Assembly: GCA_023935145.1 (NCBI GenBank)
Contig: CM043699.1
Coordinates: 127,722,536 to 127,786,535, forward strand
DNA length: 64,000 bases
DNA from: Bretschneidera sinensis
Taxonomy: Eukaryota; Streptophyta; Magnoliopsida; Brassicales; Akaniaceae
Direction: 5' to 3'
Positions 23,102 through 33,943 of the stretch are shown piece after piece; position 1 is the first letter of the stretch; the number at the start of each line of letters is the position of its first letter. Under the pieces are notes generated by a model. The model made no database searches. It saw nothing but the letters and a program-made list of their open reading frames with translations, and was not told the origin of the DNA. The position numbers and the translations under genes are program-made.

Positions 23102-24589
23102 TATGATGACAAAACCATAGGGAGAAAAATAGCATTGAAATCTAAGTGGTGGAATTTTACGGAAAAATGGACAAAATTTCCTTTGCTTTTAGGATAAAAT
23201 CTTTCTGCAAGTTTTAAAGACAACCAGTCAAGTAATATATATATATAACAAGCAAGGAGCAAAGCTCCCCCTAAATTTATGCAAACATACAGATTTATAG
23301 ATTTTTCTCTTTTTCTCTCCCTTTTCGTCAACATCATAAAAGGGAGTACATAAGATAGAGAAACATAATATTATCACCATGGATAGAAAGATATGGATTA
23401 GAAAAACCTGTACGCAAAAAATTGGCTCAAGATAGAGAGGTTAAGGCCTCCCGAGAAGAATCAGAAATATGAAATACAAGTTTAAAAATTACAGCAAGCA
23501 AATAAATGAAAGGGATTCTATCGAAGCTAAAATAAACATTCATATATAAATGCTAAGGTTCCCATGAACCTAGCAAAGCATCTACACAGAAAAGCTAAGG
23601 CTCCCATGAGCCTAGCAAACCAAACATAGCAAATATCCGTTATCCTAAAATGCATGGAAAAGAAATCTCAAAATGTGTAGTTACAAAAATATAAAGGAAT
23701 AAAGCATTGAGATCAATATTCTCAATCATCAAGAGGAGCAGAACCACGATTGCAGATTTGATCCTGAATTTGAGCCATCTGGTCTCGAAGCTGACCATTT
23801 TGATCACGAACTTTAGCAAATGAAGCTTGAGATTCAACACGGTAGTTTGTGAAGTCATCATATATGGATGTCATTCCAAGCCATAAGTCATCAAGCTTAA
23901 GATTTGTGGCCTCCTGCATGTTGTCAATGGTGACATGTAGTCTAGCCAAAGCTTGAAGGATGACATCTTGAGAGTCAGTAGGTGTGGAGCTTCTTTGACC
24001 TTTGGCAGGTTGTCTTGGACCCCTTGGGAAAGCTGGTACCTCATCCTCTTCGTCGCCATTGTCATCATTGTCAATGCGAATGTGTTTTTCTGGTTTGGAA
24101 ACCACAAAGCTATCCTGAATACAACCTATCTTCTTTATAGATGAGTTATTGATGACATCAGACATGTCAATATCCATAGCCTCATTTTCAGGGAGAGGAA
24201 TTCCAAAATGCTTCAGGATGAGAGTTATTAACATATCATATAGTAGACCCCTAATGGTACATTCGTGACCTACGAGCATATTATTGATTATGAGGGGGTA
24301 AAGGTTGTAGGGCTGGCTAGTTTTGAAACAATAAATGATGACAATGTCTAATTTTGAGGAGTAATTCCAACTACCTAGTCTAGGATTGATAGTCCAATTG
24401 ATTATCAGATTCAGTACCCTAGAGTCTAAAGGCATATCCGGGTAGGTATTTGTAGTACTTGTGTTCTAAAATAAGAGTAAAGAAGTAATTTTACATATAT
24501 TGTATTGAATTAAATAATCCATTGATGAAAGATTTAGTATTGATTTGAAATAATATTTGAAGATAATATTGAAAATTTTGTTGAAAAAA

Positions 24590-25800
24590 GTAATAATAAG
24601 ATGTATAGGGGTTGAGACAGAATTATTAATGGTCAGGGATGAAGAAGGATGTAGCTGAGTATATTTCTATATGTTTGATTTATCAATAGGTGAAGTCTGA
24701 GAATAGATATCTGGCAGGTTTATTACAGCCTCTTCTAGTACTTGAATGGCCAACGGAGAATGTGAGTATGGATTTTATTTTTGGTTTTTCCCGTACCTAG
24801 AGAGGTCATGATGCTATATGGGTTATAGTGGATAGACTTTCTAAGTCTTCATATTTTTTTCTTATTAAAACTACCTGGAGTCCTGAAAAGTTGGCTGAAT
24901 GGTATGCAATGGAGATTGTGAGATTACATGGAGTACCTTTAAGCATTGTATCATATAAAGATTCTAGATTTTGGAGTGGTTTTTAGAAAGATATGGATAC
25001 ACAATTACAGTTTAGTACAACTTTTAATCCTCAAACTGATGGGGAGATAGAGAGAATCATCAAAATACTAGAAGATATATTGAGGGCAAGTGTATTGAGT
25101 TTTTCAGTGAGCTGGGATGCTTGTTTACCTTTGATCGAGTTTGTATACAATAATCAGTATCAAGCTAGTATTAAGATGGCACAATTTAAGGATTTATATG
25201 ATAGAATGTGCAAAACTCCAATATGTTGGGAAGAAGTTGGAGAAAGAAAAATATTTGGTCCATAAATGATAGATTTGACTACTGAAAGGATCAAATTAGT
25301 TAGGGAGAACCTTAGAGGAGCACAAAATAGACAGAAAGGATATGCTAATAATAAAATAGGACCTCTTGAGTTTTAGGTTGGTGATTGAGTGTATTTGAAT
25401 ATATCTTCGTGGAATGGTGTATTGAGATTGAAAAAGAAAGGAAAGTTGAGTTCAAGATTTGTGGGGCCATATGAAGTGATTGAAAGAGTTGGACCAATAG
25501 CATACAAATTGGATTTGCCTCCAGAGTTAAAGCAATTGCACAATGTGTTTCATGTTTCACTTTTAAGAAAGTGTTTACATAACGAATCCCATAGTATTCC
25601 GAGTCATGCTGTAGAACTTAGGAAGATTTAACCTTTATGCAAGTACCAGTCAAAATTCTAGACAGAAAGGAACAAATCTTGCGTAATAAAGTTATTCCTT
25701 TAGTTAAAGTGTTAAGATATAACAAATATGTTGAAGAAATTACTTGGGAGCATGAGGTAAGAATGAGGAAAGAGTACCCTTAGCTTTTTCATTAGTTAGG
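24590..25800 (+). pseudogene. Integrase and chromodomain remnant of a Tekay-like gypsy
   Basis: Readable blocks include the integrase zinc end (CLIYQQVKSENR), the catalytic core (SMDFIFGF, VDRLSKSSYF, SRFWSGF, FNPQTDGEIER) and the post-core GPYEVIERVGPIAYKLDLPP with LHNVFHVSLLRKC. After a shift comes the short chromodomain-like segment RKEQILRNKVIPLVKV. The segment YVEEITWEHE fits a chromovirus of the Tekay/Del clade. Several stops and a shift after KI at 25631 disable it. Gag, protease, RT and RNase H are missing. Confidence 0.85.
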
Positions 25801-25843
25801 TAAAGAAATTTCAGGGACAAAATTTTTATAAGGTGGGTAGAAT

Positions 25844-27991
25844 TGTAGTACTAGTGTTCATAAAATAAAGGTAAAGAAGTAATTTTACATATATCATATT
25901 GAATTAAATAATCCATTGATGAAAGATTTAGTATTGATTTAAAATAATATTTGAAAGATAATATTGAAAATTTTGTTGAAAAGAGTTGGAAATTTTTGAA
26001 GAATAAAGTACTGAAATTTTTTGAAATTTGAAGTTAAAATGAAATGATTTTGAAGAAAAATATTAACTGAAGTTGAGGAAAATAATTAAAAATTTTGGAA
26101 GAAAATATAAATTTTTATATTTCTCTATAATTTTTATAAAATTTTTGGAAAGAAGAAAAGATGGAAAATTGATTTTTAAAGGGTAAATGGAAAAACTGTG
26201 ATTATATAATGGAAAAATAATAAATTTCAAATGATAGCAAAATTGCAAAAAACTGATTGCAAATATGTAAATCATATTTAAAAAAAATCGCAGACTTCAC
26301 GTGAAGTAGCGAGAAAAAAAAATTAAGTCTCTGAGTGGTGAAGTAACGAAGAAAAAAAGAATTTATAAGTCTCTAGTGAAGCGGTGAAATTTTTTTTTGA
26401 AGTTTATAAGTCTCTGAAAGTTCAAAGACTTTATTTCTTCCAAATCCTGTTTGGTTTCTTTCTTTCTTTAATTCAAATTTCTTAGCAAAATGTTATAAAG
26501 AAAATTTCACCAATATTAGATATAGTTACAGTCATCCAATTACAATAGCAAGATTTCATCATATTTAAGGTAAATTTTCAATAAGACTCACAACCAAATA
26601 ATTATATTGTTTGAGTTAAGTTATGAAATAGTAAGATTTATGAAAGTTTATGATTAGGTGTTGGTGATCAGCAATCTCAATAAATTGTTGAAAGGAGCAG
26701 GAAAAGAAATGAAGTGATCCACATGTAGCTTTAAGTGCTACGTGGTGAGTTAGATTTACTTTAGTAATCGGGACCAATAAAAATATGAATTTATGATATT
26801 TGAATAAATTGTTGAATTATAATGATTGAATGATGTATTTTCTGTTATGTATGATAATTGATTGATTTATTGATTATGGATTAAATAATATGTTGAAAAT
26901 TAATTATATAAGAATTTACATTTTAAAAATGACAGATTAATGAAAAAATTCTGAGAAGTTATATGAAATTACTAAAATATGATTGAAAATTGATATGATA
27001 TATGAAGAGACAATTTAATAAATATGAAAAAATAATAATAATTTTGAGAAAGAGCTAGATAGTTGAATTGAATACTTTGATGTATGCCTGCTTGTATATT
27101 GTTACTCATATGCATAAAAGGGAATACCAAGAAGGCAACTAGTCTAGCTGAGAAGACCAGGAAGTTAGCCGGCATGGTCGAAACATGTCGACATGTGGGA
27201 AGACGTTCCCCGATGATAATATGAAATGATCTGATGAAAAAGAAAGAAGGATAATTTAAATTCATGCATTATGTTTGTTTTAAATATTTATTAGTAATGC
27301 TTGAGATGCTAAAGCATCGGTTTTGATTATTAAATAATTGATAGATAGATTAGTCTCATAATGAGACAATTTTGAAGATAGATAAATAGAAAGGATGACA
27401 TAATAAAGAATTATATTAATGATTGTTTGTTTGTATAATGTGAACTTTATAATGATATTAAATTGATAAAATATATGAGATATATGTATTAAAATATGAT
27501 AGCCTAATAATTTATTTATCAAGAGAAATTGATAAATGATTGAATTAGAATGTGAGAAGAGATAAATGATTAATTATGTTGATTTAGCAATGAATGAATA
27601 TAACTAGAAGTACACAAATCAAGTACTTCTAGTAAATTTAATTCACTGAGCTTGTGAAGCTCATTCCTCACTATTAAATAATTTCAGGCAACAAGTGGGA
27701 CAGATAACTTGGTGAGCTAAGATTCAGATTGAGTTGTTATCTATAAGTCTTGTGGTCCACATCCTCAGACTAATGGAAGAAAAAAAATTGTAGATATTCA
27801 TGCATAATATGTTGTATATATTGTTTCAGGTGGGATATTAATATTGTAACTCCCATGTTGAGGGTTGAAGGTTGATGTATATATAAGTTTAGTCGATGTA
27901 TAGTTTATATTGTTGTATATATGTGTCATGCTAGGATTTCAAAACGTGACGACATCGTCTCGAGGGTAGCCAACGGGATAGGTCATTATAG
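25844..27991 (+). repeat. 3' LTR of the internally deleted Tekay-like gypsy
   Basis: A 2148-bp LTR starting TGTAGTACTAG. It is very AT-rich (homopolymer runs, 25940-26500), with a short repeat of AAGTCTCTGAGTGG and AAGTCTCTAGTG-type words at about 26290-26420. The first 140 bp match 24451-24590. No coding sequence. Confidence 0.85.
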
Positions 27992-28819
27992 TATTGTAGG
28001 TTTGAATCTCATAAAGGTAGTTTGGGTTCCCCTTGACAATCCTAGTCAAAATATAGAGGCCAACCATCTTCTACCCATGAAATACCCTCAACAGGCAAAT
28101 CTAGGATTTTCACTAAAAGACTGGTCAAAACAATGAACTCCTTTCCCATAACCATGGTTTTGAAATGACGGATGTTAGGATTTTCTTGTGCTAGGTTGGC
28201 ATAGAACTGATGGATAAACCTATGATAGTATTTTTCATTGATTTTCACTAGAGATATCTATCTTAGTCTATGAAACAGGGGTTCTATATCAAAATTTCCA
28301 TATTTCATGGATCTGAAATCTACGAGTCTACCATGAATGATATCTTTAAATCTTATCAGTGAATCATAACTTTCTTTTGCATCTTCATTGCAAAAATTTA
28401 AGATGTCCTAGTCTTTATCATTCAGATTGTTCAGTTCTCCTTCTTTTGCTTTTCCTTTGTTTATTTTGGTTGCTTCGCGCTTCTTTCGGATAGGGTTCTC
28501 TTGTCCAGAGTAAACCTTCTTCAAGTTTTTACCTCTATTAGACATAGTGAAAATAGAAAGAGATATTAATTTTCGAAAAGAGGGAAATCGAGTTTCTGAA
28601 GTGAGAGATAGAGTCTAAAATGATTCTGAAGAGGGAAATGGAACAGAGAATGAAGGGAAACTGCCAAAAATGGATTGTAACTACTGGGTTAGATGATAAT
28701 GGGCAGTTATATTCGTGATTTGAGGATAAAAACGAAAAGATTTGAGAAAGGGAAGTTGAAATGACTGTTTTGATTTCAAAAAAGAGTGAAAAGATGTTTT
28801 TAAACCTGAAGGGGTTTTT

Positions 28820-29170
28820 AAAATATCGAATATTCAGTCGACTGGGTTTTTTTTTTCCATCGACTGGACAGTTTTTCATAAAAATAGTTTTCTGAAATCA
28901 AACTCGTTCAGTCGACTAGGCTCCTTCTTAGTCAACTTAATGAGAGGTAGAAACTTTAAGATTGAAAACTAGTATTTATTCAGTTGATTATAAGCTCCAT
29001 TCAATCGACTGTAAGAGGCCATTCAGTCAACTAGATAAGTGTTCAGTCAACTGGAGAAGCATTTAGTCGACTTAATGAGAGATAGAGAGTTGAGTTTCAA
29101 AAACACGAAGAGTTCATTCAACTGAATGACTCTATTCAGTCGACTGGATTAGGATCTTGAAAGAGAAATA
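28820..29170. promoter_or_regulatory. Internal array of CAGTCGACTG palindromes upstream of the env-like ORF
   Basis: About nine exact or degenerate copies of TTCAGTCGACTGGA-type words occur between the pol stop (29299) and the env-like ATG (28545). They are the same motif as in the U3 of both Sirevirus LTRs. Downstream on the minus strand are a weak TATA-like AATATAAC near 28710 and about 130 nt of CT-rich ATG-free leader running to the ATG. Promoter activity is inferred. Confidence 0.45.
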
Positions 29171-29298
29171 TGAACTTCAGTTTGAAAACATTTGCAAGTC
29201 TTAATTACTTTATGCCATTCTTGAGTGAGGAAAATAGTAAATGTGAGTTAATGCCCATTCACTCCGAGGTATATATGCATATGATTAATGAAATGCAA

Positions 29299-32200
29299 TC
29301 AAACATATGAACATTCAAAGTTTTTTAAGCCTATTAGTATTCTAATTTTACAAAAGCTTTCGTCATTTAAAGATTTGGTAAGAATATCAGCAACTTGATC
29401 TTCTGTAGGTATGAATTCAAGTTTGACATCTCCTCTTTTAGCATAATCTCTTATAAAGTGATGCTTAATCTCAATGTGATTGGTCCTAGAATGCTGAATT
29501 GGGTTTTTGGTAAGATTGATAGCATTAGTGTTGTCGTATAAAATTGAAATATTTTTGAAAACACATGTTATAGTCTTCTAGTTGTTTTATCCATGAAACT
29601 TGTGCACAACAACTACCGACAGCTATATATTCAGGTTCGACAGTTGATAGTGCAACAAAATTTTGTTTCTTCAAAAACCAAAAAGTTAACATGGTATCTA
29701 GAAATTAACATGTTCCACTAGTACTTTTTTTTTTATCAATTCTGCAACTGGCATAATCAGCATTTGAGTACCCAACTAACTCAAAAGATGATTTTCTTGA
29801 ATACTATAGTCCTAGATTTTTTGTACCATTCAAATATCTTAAAATTCTTTTTACAGCAACAATATGGGATTCCTTAGGATTATCTTGTAATCTAGCACAC
29901 ATACATACATTAAACATTATATCAGGTTTACTAGCAGCTAAATATAGTAAGGCATCTATCATGCTTCTAAATTTTTTACTATCTACACATTTACCTCCTT
30001 CATCTAAGTCAAGCTTTGTAGAGGTGCTCATGAGAGTGCCAATTGACTTTGAATTCTCCATCCCAAACTTCTTTAGCAAGTCCTTGGTGTATTTGGATTG
30101 ACTGATGAAGATGTCTCCCTTTAATTCTTTGATTTGAAGTCAAAGGAAGTAGGTAAGCTCTCCCATCATACTCATCTCAAATTCACTTTGCATACACTTA
30201 GAAAATTCTTGATACAAAGATTCATTAGAGGTACCAAATATTATATCATTTACATAAATTTTTACTAAGAGTATATCATGCTTATGAGTTTTTGTAAAAC
30301 GATTTGTATCTATTTTTCCTTTTGTAAAACCATTTTCAAGTAAAAACTTGCTTAACCTTTCATACCATGCTCTTGGAGCTTGCTTTAACCCATAAAGGGC
30401 TTTAGAAAGCCTATAAACATGGTTTGGAAGGTTAGGATCTTCAAAACCAAGAGGTTGTTTAACATAGACCTCTTCTTCAATAAAGGCATTTAAGAATACA
30501 CTTTTAACATCCATTTGAAATAGTTTGAAATTCTTAAAATATGCAAATGTAAGCAACATATGTATAGCTTCTAGTCTAGCTACAGAAGCATAAGTTTTAT
30601 TAAAATCAATGCCTTATTCTTGATTATAACCTTTAGCTACAAATCTAGGTTAATTTTTAGTTACTACTCCATTTTCATCTATTTTGTTTATAAATACCCT
30701 TTTAGTTCCTATAATAGTATGGTTCTTAGGTCTATAAACTAAGGTCCACACTTTATTTCTTTCAAATTGATTTAGTTCTTCTTGTATGACATTTATCCAA
30801 TTATCATCATTTTCAACTTCATTAAAAGACTTGGGTTCAACTTTGGATAAGTAAGCTACAAAGTTCCCTACATTTCTAATAGAAGAATTAGTTCTTACCC
30901 CTTGTGAAAGATCACCAATCACTTGATCGATTGGGTGATAATTCACATACCTCCCATCTTTAGGAAGTTCATTTCCTTGTTGACTCATAGATGGTTGATC
31001 AACTTTAGAATTCACTACCTCTTGATCCACTTGAGGTTGACTTTATTTGGGGTTAACAATGGGAGTAGAAGCATCCGCTCTTGGAATAAAATTTGATCAT
31101 CATCAAGAGAGACTATTCTACTTATAATGGGGTTAGACTCATCAAAGATTATATGTGAGGATTCTTCAATCACTAGAGTTCTTTTGCTAAATACTTTATA
31201 AGCTTTACTAGAGGCTGAATATCTTAAATATATCCCTTCATTGGTCTTAGAGTCAAATTTACCTAGATTAATTTTATAGTTATTTAGGATGAAGCATTTG
31301 CAACTGAAAGCTAAAAAATAAGAGATATTAGGCTTTATATCTTTCTATAGTTTGTATGGAGTTTTGTTAAGCATAGGCCTAATTAACACTCTATTTAAAA
31401 TATAGCAAGAAGTGTTTACGGCTTCCGCCCAAAAGTATTTTGGTAAACTATTTTCACAAAGCATAGTTCTTGCAAATTCTTCTAGAAATTTATTTTTTCT
31501 CTCAACAACACCATTTTGTTGAGGAGTTCTAAGGGTTGAAAAGTTGTGATCAATCCATTTTCATCACAAAATTTTGAAAATATTTGATTTTTTAGTTCTT
31601 TTCCATTATCACTTCTAATACTTGAAATATAAATATCTTTTTCATTTTGAACCTTCTTGCTAAAGTTCACAAAACCTTTATAAGCTTCATCCTTATAAGA
31701 AATAAAAATAACAAAAGTACATCTTGAATAATTATCAACAATAACAAGAGCATATTGATCGCCACCAAAACTAAAAGTGCTTATTGGACCAACCGAGTCC
31801 ATATGCAAAAGTTTTAAAGGTGTAGAAGTTGAAATCACATTTTTTTTACTTTAAAAAAAATTCTTGTTTGTTTTCCCATTTGACAAGCATCATATATTTT
31901 GTCTTTTTCAAATTTGATTTTGGGAAGACCGACCACTAAATCTTTCCTTGAAAGAATTTTAATCAAATCCGTGTTCACATGGCCAAGCCTTATATGTCAT
32001 AGCCATGAATTTTTTACTAAAAGTGGAAAAATATTTTTCATTTTTCGAAGGTAAAGATTTTAAATCAACTATATAGCAATTTTCATGTCTTTGGCCAACA
32101 AACTTAATCTTGTTCCTCCTAATGTCTATTATAAGACAATGAGAGGACTTGAATACAACTTTATTGCCTTTATCACAAAATTAACTAATACTAAGCAAGT

Positions 32201-32556
32201 TAGGCTTAAGACCTTGTACAAATAATACATGATCAATGGTTGAGAAATTTTTACTCGCTTTACTATGTCGGATGATTTTCATCTTGGTGTCATCTCCAAT
32301 TGTGATGTGTTTGCTATCCCTTATATTCAACTCTTTGATCACTGATCATGTGCTTTGAGCACCCACTATCAAGATACCAATGAATATATTTTTTTCCTTT
32401 ATGTGGAGACATATCTACATTACACATGGATACACAATAGAACTCTTAGGTACCCAAAATTTCTTGGGTCCTTTCGGGTTAGTCCTAAAAAATATGGCTT
32501 CTTTTGGGACCCATACTTTCTTAACATTATAAGATGCTTTATAATCATAAACATGT
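29299..32556 (-). pseudogene. pol of Sirevirus 1 (protease to RNase H), multiply broken
   Basis: Minus-strand order is protease active site LDSGCSKHM near 32385-32360, then GAG-pre-integrase with many stops. Integrase (31838-31482) has LLHMDSVGP and RSDNGKEL, so both catalytic Asp are present. RT lies in 31030-30650 and 30559-30140 with QMDVKSVFL, LYGLKQAPRAWYERL and the box IYVNDIIFG, where the YVDD Asp is Asn. RNase H lies in 30079-29299 (ASKPDIMFNVCMCARLQ, NAINLTKNPIQHSRTNHIEI, DILTKSL). Motifs match the Sirevirus/Maximus lineage. The 5' part is cut at 32556 by the Athila-like (+) LTR. Confidence 0.85.
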
Positions 32557-33817
32557 TGATGAGTCTTAAATATTGCATATTTTAGACCCTTAACTTATAT
32601 TTGTTATGCTCTTAGTTAGTAGTATTTCACTTTATTTTACGTCTTTCTTGTGTTTTGTGTATTTTTACAGGTTTGTGGAGAAAATAAAGCATTTCAGGAG
32701 ATGTGAAGCTTCTGGAGACATTGCGATCGATCGCACAAGATATGCGATCGAGCGCACCTGCGCTCAAGCGCACCTGCCTACGAACGAGCGCATGGTCAAC
32801 ATCCCACATCGAAATATTTGAAGTTCAGTGCATCTGCGATCGATCGTAGAAGACATGCGATTGAGCGAACACGAGATCGTGCGCACAAGACATGCGATCG
32901 ATCGTACCTGCGATCGATCGCACCACACTGCGATCGAGCGCAAACGGGCAGTATCCCATATCGAATTTGCAACCCATTTTGCTCCGGGTCTTCCCCTATA
33001 TAAACACCATCTGGCTTCATCATTCAGTGTACAATTCCTAAGCCACTTTGGTGTTTACCGGTGGACGTCCGCCAGCATTCTGGTGGATCCCGAAGGCATT
33101 GCTACCACGAGGGGAAGCGTCGCCCGTCAGCGAGTGGAATTTCTTCCATGTAAAGTTTTTTATTTATTTCTTTATATTCAGTTGTTTTAGTTTAAATTTT
33201 TAGCACTTTTTATTATAGTTTTATAGTTATGAGTGGCTAGACTCTTCAGCTAAGGTTGAAGATGAAGCCCCGCTATTGTTTGGCGTAGTAGTTCAGATTT
33301 GCTTGTACAAATCTGATAATTTTTAGTATAAATGTTTTGTCAATTATTTGAGTTAATCTTATAATTGATTGAGTTTAAATTGTCTGTTGGATATTCCTTG
33401 TGTTTCATCTGATGGATACATTGAATGCTTTTCGATTAAATTGGATTTTCTTTGTGATTTGTTAAGAGCGGATACATTGGACGCTTTTGGTTTAATTGGG
33501 ATATTCTTTGTTTTTTGTCTTATAGTTGGAGTCATGGAATGTTTTGATAGGCTATATTTTTAGAACATCTATGCTTAACTTTGTTGCGGTGGATTCGGAA
33601 ACCTTAGTGTTTTTATTATTAGTTTTAAAATCAACTTAGTTTAGTTTTAATTTATTTTGCAATATCATTCTGAAATCTGGAACTAGGTTAAGATAGAGTT
33701 AGTTTAGATTAAAAATATATTTTCACAACGCAATTCCCTGTGGATTCGACCTCGCACTTGCACAACGCTATACTGCAAACGACTCGTGCGCTTGCGAGTA
33801 AATTAAAACTCACAACA
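32557..33817 (+). repeat. First LTR of the Athila-like (+) family
   Basis: It starts TGATGAGTCTTAAATATTG and ends CTCACAACA. U3 has a CpG-rich palindrome array (32722-32950), two matches to RTCCCACATCG-type boxes (32801-32811 exact; 32953-32963 with one mismatch), and TATATAAA at 32997. The transcribed part contains GTGGATTCGACCTCGCACTTGCAC near the end, a common plant gypsy U5 word. Confidence 0.92.
32722..32950. promoter_or_regulatory. U3 array of TGCGATCGATCGCA palindromes
   Basis: About nine exact or degenerate copies of a 14-bp palindrome (TGCGATCGATCGCA, TGCGATCGAGCGCA, TGCGCTCAAGCGCA) lie in 230 bp, ending about 50 bp upstream of TATA. The second LTR keeps the array (36972-37185) but lacks one 16-bp unit. 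They form a dense CpG island in otherwise CpG-poor DNA. Confidence 0.65.
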
Positions 33818-33823
33818 AGTTTT

Positions 33824-33841
33824 TGGCGCCGTTGCCGGGGA
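33824..33841 (+). other. Primer-binding site for tRNA-Asp (first copy)
   Basis: TGGCGCCGTTGCCGGGGA is an exact complement of the plant tRNA-Asp 3' end, 6 nt after the LTR. An identical site follows the second LTR at 38058-38075. Confidence 0.92.
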
Positions 33842-33943
33842 ATTGTTTGGTTTGTGAAAAAAAATTTTGTCTGAATTGATTTTATTTTTCTACTAGTTAA
33901 TTCAATTTAAAAAATTTAATTTAATTTAATTTTTTAAAAAAAA

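Larger units (their letters stand above)
24446..27996 (+). mobile_element. Internally deleted Tekay/Del-like gypsy, TSD GTATT
   Basis: The left LTR is reduced to its first ~140 bp (24451-24590) and fused directly to the integrase region. The right LTR (25844-27991) is full length. The target duplication GTATT at 24446-24450 and 27992-27996 is exact. The right terminus reads CATTATA where the family has CATTACA, a single C-to-T change. It inserted into the env-like ORF of Sirevirus 1 in the opposite orientation. Confidence 0.88.
23722..28545 (-). pseudogene. env-like ORF of Sirevirus 1, split by a gypsy insertion
   Basis: The ORF starts at an ATG at 28545 with a Lys/Arg-rich N-terminus (KKREATK). 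Stops occur at 28410-28408 and again near 28260. The domain core KYYHRFIHQFYANLAQENPN (28240-28180) carries the FYANL motif shared with the Athila env-like ORF (FYENL). After the gypsy insertion at 27996/24446 the frame resumes at 24435 with DSRVLNLIINW and continues to 23722. The C-terminus is acidic and then Gln-rich with heptad-like repeats (VRDQNGQLRDQMAQIQDQ), possibly coiled coil. It lies between pol and the 3' LTR, the env-like position in Sireviruses. Function unknown. Confidence 0.7.

Noticed and set aside
23722..24435. Host gene encoding an acidic coiled-coil protein
   Set aside because: It continues the interrupted env-like ORF on the other side of the gypsy insertion and lies between Sirevirus pol and LTR.
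28538..28879. 113-codon minus-strand frame (hydrophobic, Phe/Ser-rich)
   Set aside because: It overlaps the leader and ATG of the env-like ORF in another frame; the ATG at 28545 with the Lys-rich start continues into a recognised domain.
32606..33190. Arg/Ile/Asp-rich frames on both strands across the Athila-like LTR (repeated at 36856-37424)
   Set aside because: They translate the palindrome array, which reads open in several frames because the unit is self-complementary; no start context or homology, and they lie in U3.
33824..33841. tRNA-Asp gene
   Set aside because: Only the 3'-end complement is present, at primer-binding position after LTRs (also at 18111 and 38058); no tRNA fold around it.
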